From NCBI GenBank assembly GCA_026545225.1, contig CM048848.1, positions 15,303,353 through 15,367,352 on the forward strand: DNA of 64,000 nucleotides, given 5' to 3'. This DNA comes from Cornus controversa (Eukaryota > Streptophyta > Magnoliopsida > Cornales > Cornaceae). Of the stretch, positions 23,699-35,535 are shown piece by piece. Position numbers and translations under genes: made by a program. Below the pieces are notes generated by a model that saw nothing but the letters and a program-made list of their open reading frames with translations, was not told where the DNA came from and did no database searches. The first letter of the stretch is position 1. Every line of letters starts with the position of its first letter.

Positions 23699-26229
23699 AT
23701 GCCATCAAGCAGATTCTTTCTTGTGCTAAATTTCTGAAGGACTTGTGCATTCAGAAAAAGCATTCAAATAGTCATGTGCCAAAGAAGGTAATGTTGTCAC
23801 AAGAAGTGAATTCTATAATTCAGCATTGCAGTCCTCCCAAGTACAAAGATCCTAGTGCTCCAACTATCTCATGCATCATTGGGGAGTACCATGTTGATAA
23901 AGCTCTTTTTGATTTGGGTGCAAGTGTGAACTTGTTGCCTTATTCAGTCTACCTACAGTTAAGTTTGGGAGAATTGAAGCCTACCTCGGTGGTGTTGCAA
24001 TTTATATATAAATCAACAAAGCAACCACGAGGGATTGTTGAAGATGTGCTCATTAAAGTGGATAAGTTCTACTTTCCAGTTGATTTTATTGTACTTGACA
24101 CTAAGTCAGTTCATAATCTGAGGAGGCACATTCCAGTCATCCTTGGTTGACCTTTCTTAGGCACTGCAGATGCTTCATAAATTGTAGGTTAGGGATCATG
24201 GATATTTCATTTGGCAACATGAAGGTTAAACTCAATATTTTTAATGTCATCCAACATCCTCTAGATCAGAGTGATGTTTTCTGCATGGATGTTATTGAAG
24301 AGTGTGTGGAAGAATTTGTTTTAGCCTCTCTATCTCATAACTCTGTGGAGGTTTGTAAGTCTCTTTTTGATTTTGAGATAATTTATGAAGAAGAGCTGAG
24401 CGAAGAGGTAAATTCTATGCTTGAGGTAGATGCCATTCAGAATACTCCACCATAGAGAATTCTAGTTGAGCCATTGCCTCCCCTCTTTAGCACTCCTCTA
24501 GTGCCTTCATTGGAGTTCCCTCCCTAGTTAGAGTTGAAGCCCTTGCTCGATAAGTTGAAATATATGTTCTTCAGAGCACACAGAGCTCTTTCGATTATCA
24601 TTGCCTCTGATCTGACAGAAATTAAAGAAGCACGCTTAGTGGAGGTTTTGCACCAACATTGTGAAACAATTGGTGGAGTGTAGCAGACGTCAAAGGCATT
24701 GATCCTTCAATTTGTATGCATAAAATTCATTTGGAGGAAGGAAGCAAACCATCTAGAGAAGCACTAAGCTGATTAAATCCCAACATGAAGGAGGTAGTGA
24801 AGAAAGAAGTTTTCAAGTTACTTGATGCATGTATTATATATCCAATTTATGACAGCACATGGGTGAGCCTGACTTAATTTGTTCCTAAGAAATCTGGTCT
24901 TACTATTGTTCCCAATTTTATGGGAGAGCTCATTCCACAACGCATGCCACGGGTTAGCGTGTTTGCATTGACTACAGAAAGCTTAATTCTATGACAAGGA
25001 AAGATCACTTCCCTCTCCCATTCATTAATCAAATACTTGAGAGGTTGGCAGGTCAGAGCTATTATTGCTTTCTGGATGGCTACTCTAGTTATAATCAAGT
25101 GGCTATGGATCCAGAAGATCAAGAGAATACTACTTTTATATGCCCTTTTAGTACTTTTGCTTATCGTCGAATGCCATTTGGGTTGTGTAATGCTTCAGTG
25201 ACATTCCAAAGGTGTATGATGGCCATCTTCTCGGACATGGTGGAAAAATTCTTGGAGGTCTTCATAGATGACTTCTCTATTTTTGGATCATCCTTTGAAG
25301 ACTATTTGAGCAATTTATCACTTGTGCTTCAAAGGTGCTGAGACCGAAATTTGGTCCTTAGTTGGGAGATGAGTCATTTCATGGTGAAGAAGGGCATTGT
25401 GTTGGCGTGTATTTTTTCAAAGAGAGGTATTGAAGTTGATAAAGCAAAGATTGATCTAATTTCTTTTTTGCCACCTCCGACTACAGTGAAACAAGTCCAT
25501 TCTTTCTTAGGCCATGTTGGGTTCTATAGAAGATTCATCAAAGATTTCAGTCAAATTACTCGGCCCCTGTGTCATCTGTTGTCTAAAGATGTTCCCTTTT
25601 CCTTTGATGAAGAGTGTGTGCAAGCATTCAAGAAGCTTCGGTCTTTACTATCATCTGCACCAATCATGAAATCTTCAAAATGGGCATTACCTTTTGAGAT
25701 TATATGTGATGCCTCTGACTATGTAGTAAGAGCGGTATTGGGAAAAAGAGAAGACAAGTGGCCTTATGTCATCTATTATGCTAGTAAGACTCTTTCTAAA
25801 GCTTAATTTAATTATACCACCATAGAGAAAGAGTTTCTAGCTGTTGTATTCACATTGGACAAGTTTCGTTCTTATCTATTGGGGTCTAAGGTAGTTATCT
25901 ACTTTGATCATGCTGCATTGAGGCATTTGTTGGCAAAGAAAAAAACCAAACCGCGCCTTATTCGATGGATTATATTACTGCAAGAATTTAATTTAGAGAT
26001 AAAAGACAAAAAAGGGACAGAGAATGTAGTTGCGGACCATTTATCCCGGATTGTGTCAGATTTCATGTTCGATACATTACCTATTCCTGACTCATTTCCT
26101 GATAAGCAATTGTTTGGGGTTTTCGAGGAATCAGTCAATGGGCAAAGATTGAAACATTGTGTAGAAGGAGTTGTGTCGATTAGAGATGTGGAGTCCGTCG
26201 ACTTGACGGATCCCGTCTATCTTACTTGA
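23699..26229 (+). pseudogene. Athila-like protease, reverse transcriptase and RNase H, broken
   Basis: Starts in the middle of the protease region, right at the end of the LTR. The protease motif DLGAS is at about 23905. RT covers about 24960-25400, with the catalytic IDD in EVFIDDFSIFG, and RNase H covers about 25690-26060. There is a frameshift near 24147, damage at 24460-24990, and stops at 25339-25341 and 25804-25806. The reading frame ends at [10 protein letters not shown] with no integrase after it, at the same residue as the second copy. Confidence 0.92.
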
Positions 26230-26819
26230 TCCTTTCGGAGAGATGATTGTAACCTATGGACGTTAAATGTTGGGGTTGTATGTATTTCTAACTTTTAGTT
26301 TCTTTAGTTTTCTTTTCTTTCAATTTTTAGTTCATGTTTTCTTACTTTTTCTTTCAATTTTAGTTGCGTTTTAATGTGTTTTCTTTGAGTTTTTGATGAA
26401 TAAGTTGCTTCCAAAGGATGCCAAGAGGTGTACCGAGGTATTCAAGTTCAAAATAGGTGAAAAAGTAAGGTCTCGGTCAACATTGGGCGATCACTAGGCC
26501 AAAAATACACGTCCCGGTCGACCCTTGGCAATAGAGACTCAACAGGCTCCATCGGGGGGGATCGATCGCCCATTTAGAGGGGGATCGATTGCCCCCATTT
26601 TTTTCTTAAGTGGGGAGAGCATCAGCTGGGCGATCGATCACCCAACCTTGGGGGATCGATCTCCCAAGCATATATATGGGCTGGTCGAAATTCTTTTATT
26701 TATAAAGGCCCTCTCTCCAAGTTACATACATATACCTATTTCTTTGAATACTTGGTGCTCTACTTTGACTCCTACATCAACAATGATTCTAATTTCTTCC
26801 AATTGGTAGATTAAAATTT
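26230..26819 (+). promoter_or_regulatory. post-pol region with palindrome cassette and TATA-like box
   Basis: No coding sequence. Four copies of a GATCGATC-centred palindrome lie at about 26554-26665, in two pairs separated by a T-rich linker. A TATA-like TTTATAAAG follows at 26698-26706. The second Athila copy shows the same order upstream of its 3' ORF. Here the ORF itself has been deleted: just after the ATTGGT element at about 26810 the sequence jumps to LTR. Confidence 0.6.
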
Positions 26820-27062
26820 TTGATGGATTATGCCAAGAGAAGATGGACCATACTGCACCGTAAAGTAGAGTAGTTAGGCAGATGACCCATGCCAATCGAA
26901 GATAGTCCATGACTTAGCCTTAATCATATGTTATCTTCTTGACGGATGAAGGTGAGCTTGTAGCCATCGACACCACTTATGCATGATATGATTCACCATA
27001 ATTAGTTTAGTTGGCCATTGATTGTGAAGTTAATGGTGAAATCAATAACCCTAGATTTGTCT

Positions 27063-27888
27063 TATATTCTCTATAAATCTCCATTTACTCTCCACAAGTC
27101 TAACAATTCAAGGGATTGTCTATATGTCAATTCCTTATTATCAAACACCAACATATTCATCATACACGCATATTCATTACACCAACTCGACAACACACCT
27201 ATTCTCACAAGCTTATACATGTGGAAATAAATATAAATGAAAGTTTATCAACTAAAAAGTCTAGCATCCTACCATGCTCAAAATCATGCTTACAATGTAT
27301 GAAATCGTAAGGCATTAACAATACATGTTCGAAACCAACATTTAAACATATGAAATTATAAGGCATAATGGTACATGTTCCTTAAACATAAATGGTCAAT
27401 ACATGTTTGTCATATGCATAAAGTCCACAATCTAGACATGCATTCAAATAAAGCAACATAGAGTTTTTAAATAAAACCAAAATCTGCTCCAAACCAATAC
27501 TCTATTGGGGAGACTCCATCACTTGTTTTCTATTTCCTAAAAAGAGTTAATCCTCATGGGATGAGCAACCACACGCTCAGTAAGAATGTCTAAAACACAA
27601 TTTCACAAGTTCTGTGAATACTACATAACACACATTTGCATTCAATCATGTTAAGCAAGTATTCATGTATCACAACCATATCATAAGTAAAGTGTAATGC
27701 AACATGATATGCACAACTCCCTCATCCTCTCCACACACATCAATTGGTCTCCAATTCCCTTGGACAACCAATCCCACCTAACTTGGGTTACCTTTACCAG
27801 AATGTCTCATGAGGTTAATTTTACCAGAATACCTCATTACTAACCAATCCACGAGGTACCTTTACCGGAATACCTCACAAGGGTTACC
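27063..27888 (-). repeat. fragment of a chromovirus LTR (outer piece)
   Basis: This stretch and 38134-39360 flank the element at 27889-38133 and share the TTACC target duplication. They therefore appear to be two halves of one LTR of the older chromovirus. Both halves hold TTTACCGGAATACCTC-type repeats. The left edge, against the Athila fragment, is approximate, and no LTR terminus is seen there, so this end is probably truncated. Confidence 0.7.
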
Positions 27889-30470
27889 TATCATGCCCCA
27901 ATTTCTGTTCTTCAAAAACCAAGGGTGACTCACGCTTATCATCCATACCTTAACAACAATCACTCTTTGATATCACGCTCTGATACCATGCTGTCACGCC
28001 CTGATTTTCGTTCTCCGAAAATCAACGGTGAACTCATCCTTTAATCCCTAATGAACTCTCCTCACTCTCAAATACTACAAAAGCTTAACTATTTTCTTAC
28101 ACATGGATGTGGTAACTCAATCTCAACCACAACCAACCTTATGAGCCCTACATCAAGCCACACTTACATAACCGTTCAATTCCAAAATTCAACTCCTCGT
28201 GTGACTGGAACTTGAAACTAAAACTATCATCATTGGATAGAGGATTCAAAAATAATCAATTTAAAAAAATCACACTCAATTTCGATTTAAAAGTTATGCT
28301 CGATTGAGTTTTGTAAAATTTCAGAGCATGCTCTGAATAGTGATTTCAATGCATCAAAATGATGATTTCGATTCATCAAAGGTTTGATGCATCGAACAAG
28401 TATCGCTCAAAAACCACTCTCAAAAATTTTGGTTTGTCAAAATCCTACAGGTTTTTTGACACATCTAAGTGTGCATTTCGATGCATCGAAGTTTTGATGC
28501 ATCGAAGTGCCTGGACTGATGCACCCACAAAAAATTCTGTAACTAAGTAATTGGCCATTTTTTGGCGTTCTAAGTCCCTTCTATTATCATAATCATTTCA
28601 TATAACTCTAAAATCATGCAAGAAAGGAACCTACATAATTCACAAGCATTAAATCATACTCATGACCAATCACACCCCAAACATTTATATCTAAGGACTA
28701 TGCATAGTGGAAACAAAAATCAACATTTTTCTATTCAACTCCAAAGGTCACATATGCTCCATATATGGTCATTACATTTGAAACTAAAGTGTACCAACAT
28801 AAATCAAATGTAAATACAATATTTTCTACTTAGTCCACATGCCACAAGCCGACATGGACATCTGTCTACATATCAAAAGTCCAAAAATCCAAGGAACTCC
28901 AAAAGCCCATCGAGCTAATCACACCTCATCCTCCATTGGTGCCTTATCTGAACGGAGTTTGAAAATAGGGGGTGAGCACCACGACGACTCATTAGGAATG
29001 ATCCACCCATCTCTAATCTAACTCGAGATTCATGTATGAATGCATATGAAATCATTACAAATTTATATGACAATTTTTCATGCTTTTTACCCATAAACAA
29101 TCACATTTTATAAATCATGCGTGATGCTTCACATTTCAATGTATACATATATATAATAAATTTAACAAGTCACAATTCATATATATATAACTCACACCAC
29201 ATAGCTCCGAAAATCAATTCAATGGGGACTAGCTTATCACTCCAATAATAAGGGTCTCTTCGATACCCAAACTCTGCTTACACTTCTCGATTTACTATTC
29301 CGATAGATGCGCCATCCGCTTGTCCAAGTTTTGGGTCTTTCACCCTAGGGATCCTTACCCTTATCTTAATTCTCAATGTTGTCACGCCCCAAAAACCTCA
29401 CTTTTCACATAGTGGATATTATCACATAAATGTACATATCTCACACAATGCAATGCATTTCATCAAATCAATGCATTTTTTTCCTCAACTCAAGCTTGTC
29501 ACAATGTCATTCCACTCATCTCATGAAAATCATCATGCTTATTCATTTTTTAAGAAAATCATTTCTTTAATGCACAATTCTATATAGAAACTCAGTTTTT
29601 AACATTTTTATCAAATGAACACAATTTCATCAAAGAGTATTCATGGTCTCATTTTCACATATGCAACGTATATAAGCCCTAACTTACATGTTAGACATAT
29701 ACATATGCATAAATCACATACACACACACATATATATATACACACATACACAAAACCCTAAACTCAAGAAATCTCAAACTATTTTTCATGTCATAATTAA
29801 AGGACCTATAAAATTATAGTAAGGAAGAATTTCACACCCCAACCTTGAATATCAAGCTTGGAATTCAACTTTCAAAAATCCCAGCCCTTTCAACTTCACA
29901 AATTAGAGACTTTGTTCGGTTCAAATTGAAGCCCTTGGTGTCACCTACGCAATTCCCTTCTTCGGGAACTTCTAAATAACACCCTAACTAGTCCGAAATC
30001 TAGAGAGAAGGGAGAGAGATGAAGTGGGGGAGTTTAAAGAGATAAGGGGATCTATAAAATGAATTATCCCAAACTTCTTTGATATTTATCTCACTCCTTG
30101 GGATGTGAAATGATCATTTTGCCCCTGAGCCACTTAATGTGCCCTCCTGACCATTGTTTTTGATTTTGAAAACTCCATTGTTATTGAAATTACTTCCTTA
30201 ACACTCTAAACATTTCATTTTATCCATAGTCAAAAATAAAATTTTCCAAAATTTTTCCAAAATTACTGGATTCACTTAACCTCATCCCGATGCTCCCGTT
30301 GACTAAAAAGTCAAACTTTTCTAAAAATTTTCAAAACTTTTCAAAACCCTAATACAACTCTCAAAACATGTTTTCCGTATTTAAAATATTTTAAATATCA
30401 TTTAAAATGCACTTAAAGCAATAATTGATGAATAAATTGAAACTAACCAAAATTGGGCACGGTCTCTACA
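27889..30470 (-). repeat. 3' LTR of the 27.9-38.1 kb chromovirus
   Basis: Reads TATCATGCCCC at the left edge, where TG has become TA, and ends GGTCTCTACA. The first 100 or so bases are a tandem copy of the LTR end: a second TGTCACGCCC begins at 27992. A palindrome cassette lies at 28345-28509. Confidence 0.9.
28345..28509. promoter_or_regulatory. palindrome cassette (GATGCATC type) in the 3' LTR
   Basis: Several copies of TTCGATGCATCGAA, some imperfect, lie in two groups separated by a linker containing CCTACAGGTTTTTTG at 28444-28458. The same layout with other palindrome cores occurs in two further retroelement families of this window. Its function is unknown. Confidence 0.6.
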
Positions 30471-30482
30471 ACCTCCCAACCT
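30471..30482 (-). other. polypurine tract of the chromovirus
   Basis: On the minus strand this reads AGGTTGGGAGGT directly before the 3' LTR. Confidence 0.8.
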
Positions 30483-30597
30483 TACAGGAATTTCTCTCTC
30501 GAAATTAGAATGTACCTCAAGTGGTGAACAACTCGGGATGCTTTGAGCGAACTTCCTTTTTCCACTCCCATGTAGCTTCTTCTACCCCATGATGTCT

Positions 30598-33500
30598 CTA
30601 AAGCACTTTAACCAATGGAATGGTTTTGCCCCGAAGCACTTGCTCTCTAGTGTCTAAAATCTGGATCAGTTTTTCCTTGTATGACACGTCCTTCTCCACC
30701 TCAAGGTCTACCCAATCAAGCTCATGTAAAGGGTTTGGTTCATACTTCCTCAACATAGACACATGGAAAGTGTTGTGCACACTTGACAATTGCGGTGGCA
30801 ATGCCGAGCGATAAACAACCTCTCCTACCCAATCTAAAATCTCAAATGGTAAGATAAATCATGGCGCTAGCTTGCCACTATGATTAAACCTCATCAAACC
30901 TCTCTGTGGTGAGACCTTTAGAAAGACATGGTCCCCACCTCAAAAGGCAAAGGTCGTCGCCTTCTATCGACATAGCTTTTTTGATGACTCTGAGCCGTAA
31001 GCAATCTCTGCCTAATTACCTTCATCTTTTTTGGAGTCTCTCGGACTAAATCTGGCTCCAAAGAAAATGTCTCTTCGACCTCAGTCCAATAGATAAGTTA
31101 CCTACACGGTCTACCATACAAAGCCTCGAATGGAGCCATCTCAATGCTAGCTTAATAGCTATTATTGTATGCAAACTCCACCAATGGAAGGTGATCCTCC
31201 CAACTACAACGAAAATCAAGCACACATGCTCCCAACATATCCCTCAGAATTTGTATAGTACGCTTGTACTAACCATCCGTCTGAGGATGAAAAGCCGTAC
31301 TAAAGTGAAGGTCTGTATCTAGTGTTGCTTGAAAACTCTGCCAAAACCAAGATGTAAATCGTGAGTCTCTATAAAAAATAATAGAAACTGGTACGCCATG
31401 AAGTCTAAGGATCTACTTAATGTATAATCTACTAAAAGTATCCACATCATCGGTCACTCTGATAAGAATAAAGTGAGCCACTTTCGTCAATCTGTCAACG
31501 CCATCCAAACTGCGTTGTGACTCTTTCTTGACCTTGGAAGTTCCGTCACAAAGTCTATAGTGACATGCTCTCATTTTCATATAGCCACAGGCAATGGCTG
31601 TAACAACCCCGTTGGCCTCTGATGCTCAGCCTTCACTTGTTGACAAGTGAGGCACCTTGTCACAAACTGAGCTACATCATTCTTCATACACTTCCACCAA
31701 TACTATCGGCGTAGGTTATGATACATCATGGTACCACCTAGATGTACTGCTAGTCTCAAATTGTGAAACTCTTTCAGAATCTTATTCTGATAAACTAAGG
31801 GAACAAACATCTTCCCTTTGAATTTCATGCTCTTATCTGAATGAACTGTCCATCATTCCACTACTTTGCCACCCAAAATCTATGTGCAAATAGCCTCAAT
31901 CTCACTATCCTTTCTCCACTCTTCAATTACTCGACTCACTAAGGTTGGTTGAGCAATAATAGTAAATAACATCGCCAGTCCATCTTTCTCACTAAAAGGT
32001 AATCCCATTTCTAAGATATCTTCCATTATATTCCACTCCCGTATGGCTAAGCTCGCTAAACTCCATGTGACTTCCTACTCAATGCATCTACTACCATATT
32101 AGCCATTCTTAGATGATATTGTAAGTCAAAGTCATAATCTTCCATATATTTCATCCACATCCGTTACCTTATATTTAAATCCTTTTGTGAGAAAAGGTAT
32201 TTGAGACTCTTATGATTCTGGAACACTTCAAAGTTCTCGCTATACAAATGATATCTCGACACCTTAAGTGCAAAGATCACTGCCGCTAACTCCAAGTCGT
32301 GTGTCAGGTAGTTTTGTTCATGCCTCTTTAATTGCCTTGAACCATACGTCACTACTCATTCAGTTTGCATTAGCACACATCTCAAACCAAGTCGTGAAGT
32401 ATCACAATAAATTGTGTACCCCAACCCACATTCTAGAATGATTAAAATTGGCATCGAAATCAAACGACTCTTCAATTCCATGAATGCATGTTTGCAAGCA
32501 TCACTCCACACAAACTTTACTCCTTTTTGAGTAAGCTTAGTCATTGGTGCTGCTAATCTCGAAAAGTCTTTCACAAATCTCTAATAATATCCGGCCAATC
32601 CCAAAAAACTACGTATCTTAAATACGCTCTTAGGTCTTTTCCAATTCATCACCGCCTCTATTTTGGATGGATCCACAAAAACTCCTTCTTCGGACACAAC
32701 ATACACGAGGAATTTCACCTCCGCTAGCCAAAATTCATATTTTTCTTACTTGGCATATAATCGATGTTCTCTTAGAAGCTGCAACACAATCCTCAAGTGA
32801 CCTTCATGCTCCTCTTCTGAAGACGAGTACACTAGGATGTCATTAACAACCACAACCACAAACTTGTCCAAGTAAGACTTGAACACTCGATTCATTAAGT
32901 CCATGAATGTTGCCAGTGCATTCGTCAAACCAAATGACATCACCAAAAACTCATAGTGCCTGTATCGTGTGCAAAACGCGAGTTTTTGAATGTCCGCTTC
33001 TTTAATCCCCAACTGATAATAGTCCGATCTCAAGTTTATATTTAGAAAACATCTTGAACCCTTAAGTTGATCGAACAAGTCATCTATCCTTGGCAAGGGA
33101 TACTTATTCTTGATCGTTGCCCAATTTAACTTCGGATAGTCAATGCAAAGCCGCAAAGACCTGTCCTTCTTCTTAGCAAAAAAAATCGGAGCTCCCTAAG
33201 GCGAAGTAATAGGATGTACAAATTCCTTGTCTAGTAGCTCTTGTAATTGGTCCTTTAGCTCTTTTAATTCAGCTGGTGCCATTTGGTACGGTGCTATCGA
33301 AATGGGTGCGGTACTTGAAGTAAGATCTATCACAAACTCCACTTTCCTTTTTGGAGGTAACTATGTCAAGTCCCCCGAAAATACGTCCATAAACTCACAC
33401 ACCACACGAGGAAGCTCTCCAAGTGTCTCATTATCACCATCAACAAGTAGGCTCGCTAAGAAATGTCCAAGTCTTTTTCATCCACTAGGACCATGCGAAG

Positions 33501-35037
33501 ACGACAAGTAGAAGTCATCCCGCTCTCCCACAAAACAAATGCTAATACATTCCAGTGTGTACAAAGTCACTCTCCCCCGATGACAATCAATGTTGGCCCT
33601 ATAGGTCGATAGCCAATCTATACCCAAAATCACATCAAAACTAGACATATCGAGAAGGATGAAATCAAACGCTAATCGATGTCCCAAAATTTTGATCTCA
33701 TAAGATCGACACACACTCACTCTACCACCAACTGGTGTATCAATGGATAAAACCGAGTCCAAAGATGACACATCCAACCCCAAAACACAAGCAGATGCAT
33801 ATAAAATGAATGAATGTGATGCACCTAAGTCCACTAAATCCCTAGCCCACAAGTTGGATACAAGAAATATACCTCGAACCACCGACGGTCCTACCAAGGT
33901 CTCTGCTGGAACAAGAGTGAAGGCACGGCCCTGTACTCTCTGACCTTGCTACCCTACACCCTGATATGCAGACTGTTGACTAGGAGCGCTAGACGCGACC
34001 CCTCTAGCTGGTGCTCATGAACTTTGAATTGACAGCATTATCTGTGGTGGTGGCAATGCCTTAAAACTTGACTGTGAGGTAGTAGGCTGTGTAGGACTTT
34101 GCTGTGAACCAACCCCACTACTAACAGATTATGCCCTTAAGTACACTCAGCCATTCTATGTCCTATCTTCTGATAATTGAAGTGAACCACTCCAGATTGG
34201 ACAGATCCAGTAAGTATTGTCACATATGTTATTGATTGACTCTGTTGTCCTCATGAGAATGACCCACCATCCCTTCACTTCTTTCTAGCACAATTGTCTG
34301 GAAGGGACCCTGTGCTCCTTGTTTGGTTCTTAGCTTCCTTTATCCTTTGGTTGTTATTACCGAGCTCTTCGATTACTAAAGTCCTCTCTACCACTGCTGC
34401 ATAGCTAGTCAAACCCAGAATCCCAACTCTATCTCACAAATAGGGTCGGAGACCCCTTATAAACTGCTTAATCTTCAACTCTTTTGTTGGGATCATTTCT
34501 TTCACAAACTGAGCCAAAGACGTGAATTTTATTTCATTTTCCATTACCATCATCGCACCTTGATTCAAGTTGAAGAACTCTCTCCTCATGCTATCCTTCA
34601 CCATCACCGAAAAGTATTTCTCAAGGAAGAGTACTTGAAACATGTCCTAATCCATCTCCTCGATGTCATGGTAGTCTCTATTGAATTTTCACCAACGACT
34701 AGCCTCTTCTATGAGATAGTGAGTGGCCACTTTCACCTTCAAGTCCCCATCTATTTTAAGTATGGTAAGGAGCTTGATAATCTGATCTAGCATATTCTCT
34801 GCCACCATGGGATCGGATACCCCAGAATAGGTTGGTGGACTGTATTTCTTAACATATCCCAATGTCGTTATCATTTAGCTAGGAGGAGCTGCTCTCGACG
34901 GAGCTTGTGTCCTCTTGGGTTTCTCGTTGTCTCTCCCTAGCAAATTGCCGCATGGTAGTGACCTTGTCGCGCATGAATTGCTTCCCTCCTATAGGAACTA
35001 CTTTCGGTGTTCTTCCACGAGTTCTTCTTGGTGACAT
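30598..35037 (-). pseudogene. chromovirus gag-pol, heavily broken
   Basis: Gag starts MSPRRTRGRTPK at 35037 and runs with several stops to about 34000. Protease has DLGASHSFI (33478-33897). RT lies at 32746-33156, where the usual catalytic IDD is replaced by VND (in [12 protein letters not shown]), so the enzyme would be dead even without the stops. RNase H covers about 32100-32560. Integrase (about 30830-32000) is recognisable only in pieces, such as a zinc-binding HCx-like segment near 31700 and DFVTELPRS near 31540. The last segment (30598-30801) matches the region before and within a chromodomain. Confidence 0.9.
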
Positions 35038-35535
35038 CTTTCTACATAAATGACAAGAAGATACTTAAGTCCAAGGCATGAATATCATTGTCCAATTACA
35101 TTTATGCACACTCACAACATGTAACCTAACATGTTATATAAAACAAGTAAGCACATAAAAAATTTCATATGATATGCACTTAGTCCTAACTTACACTCAA
35201 AATCTTCAAATCTACTATCATAACCTCAATTGCACAAGTCTAGAAATCATCAAGTCCCTTCAATTCCAAACGTGGCTTAACCCCTTTCCCGTCGTCCTTA
35301 GGTATTCAAACCTAGTTAAACTTTGATACCAAGTTGTTGGTATCAGATACTTGATCAAATTCACACAATTCCAAACGTGATCCGACCACTACCCGTCATC
35401 CCTAGGTATTCTGACCTAAAACTTGATACCAAGTTTTTGGTATCAGATACTTGATCTAACCCTCTCAAATCCATACGTGATTTGGCCATTACTCATCGTC
35501 CCTAGGTCTTCCAACCTAAAGCTCTAATACCAAAT
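35038..35535 (-). other. 5' leader of the chromovirus with repeated primer-site-like motifs
   Basis: Between gag and the 5' LTR. The primer site is at 35521-35532. Two more GGTATCAGATACTTGAT segments occur at about 35338 and 35440, each next to a similar cytosine-rich stretch, so the leader itself seems to be built of about 100-base repeats. Confidence 0.65.

Larger units (their letters stand above)
22905..27062 (+). mobile_element. deleted Athila-like gypsy copy
   Basis: A plus-strand relative of the element at 41995-54277. It consists of a partial 5' LTR (about 22905-23698, ending CACACACGAATCA), then directly protease, RT and RNase H, then the post-pol region with a palindrome cassette, and finally a fragment of the middle of the LTR (about 26820-27062). 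Primer site, gag and the accessory 3' ORF are missing. No terminal repeats or target duplication are left, so both outer edges are approximate. Confidence 0.88.
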
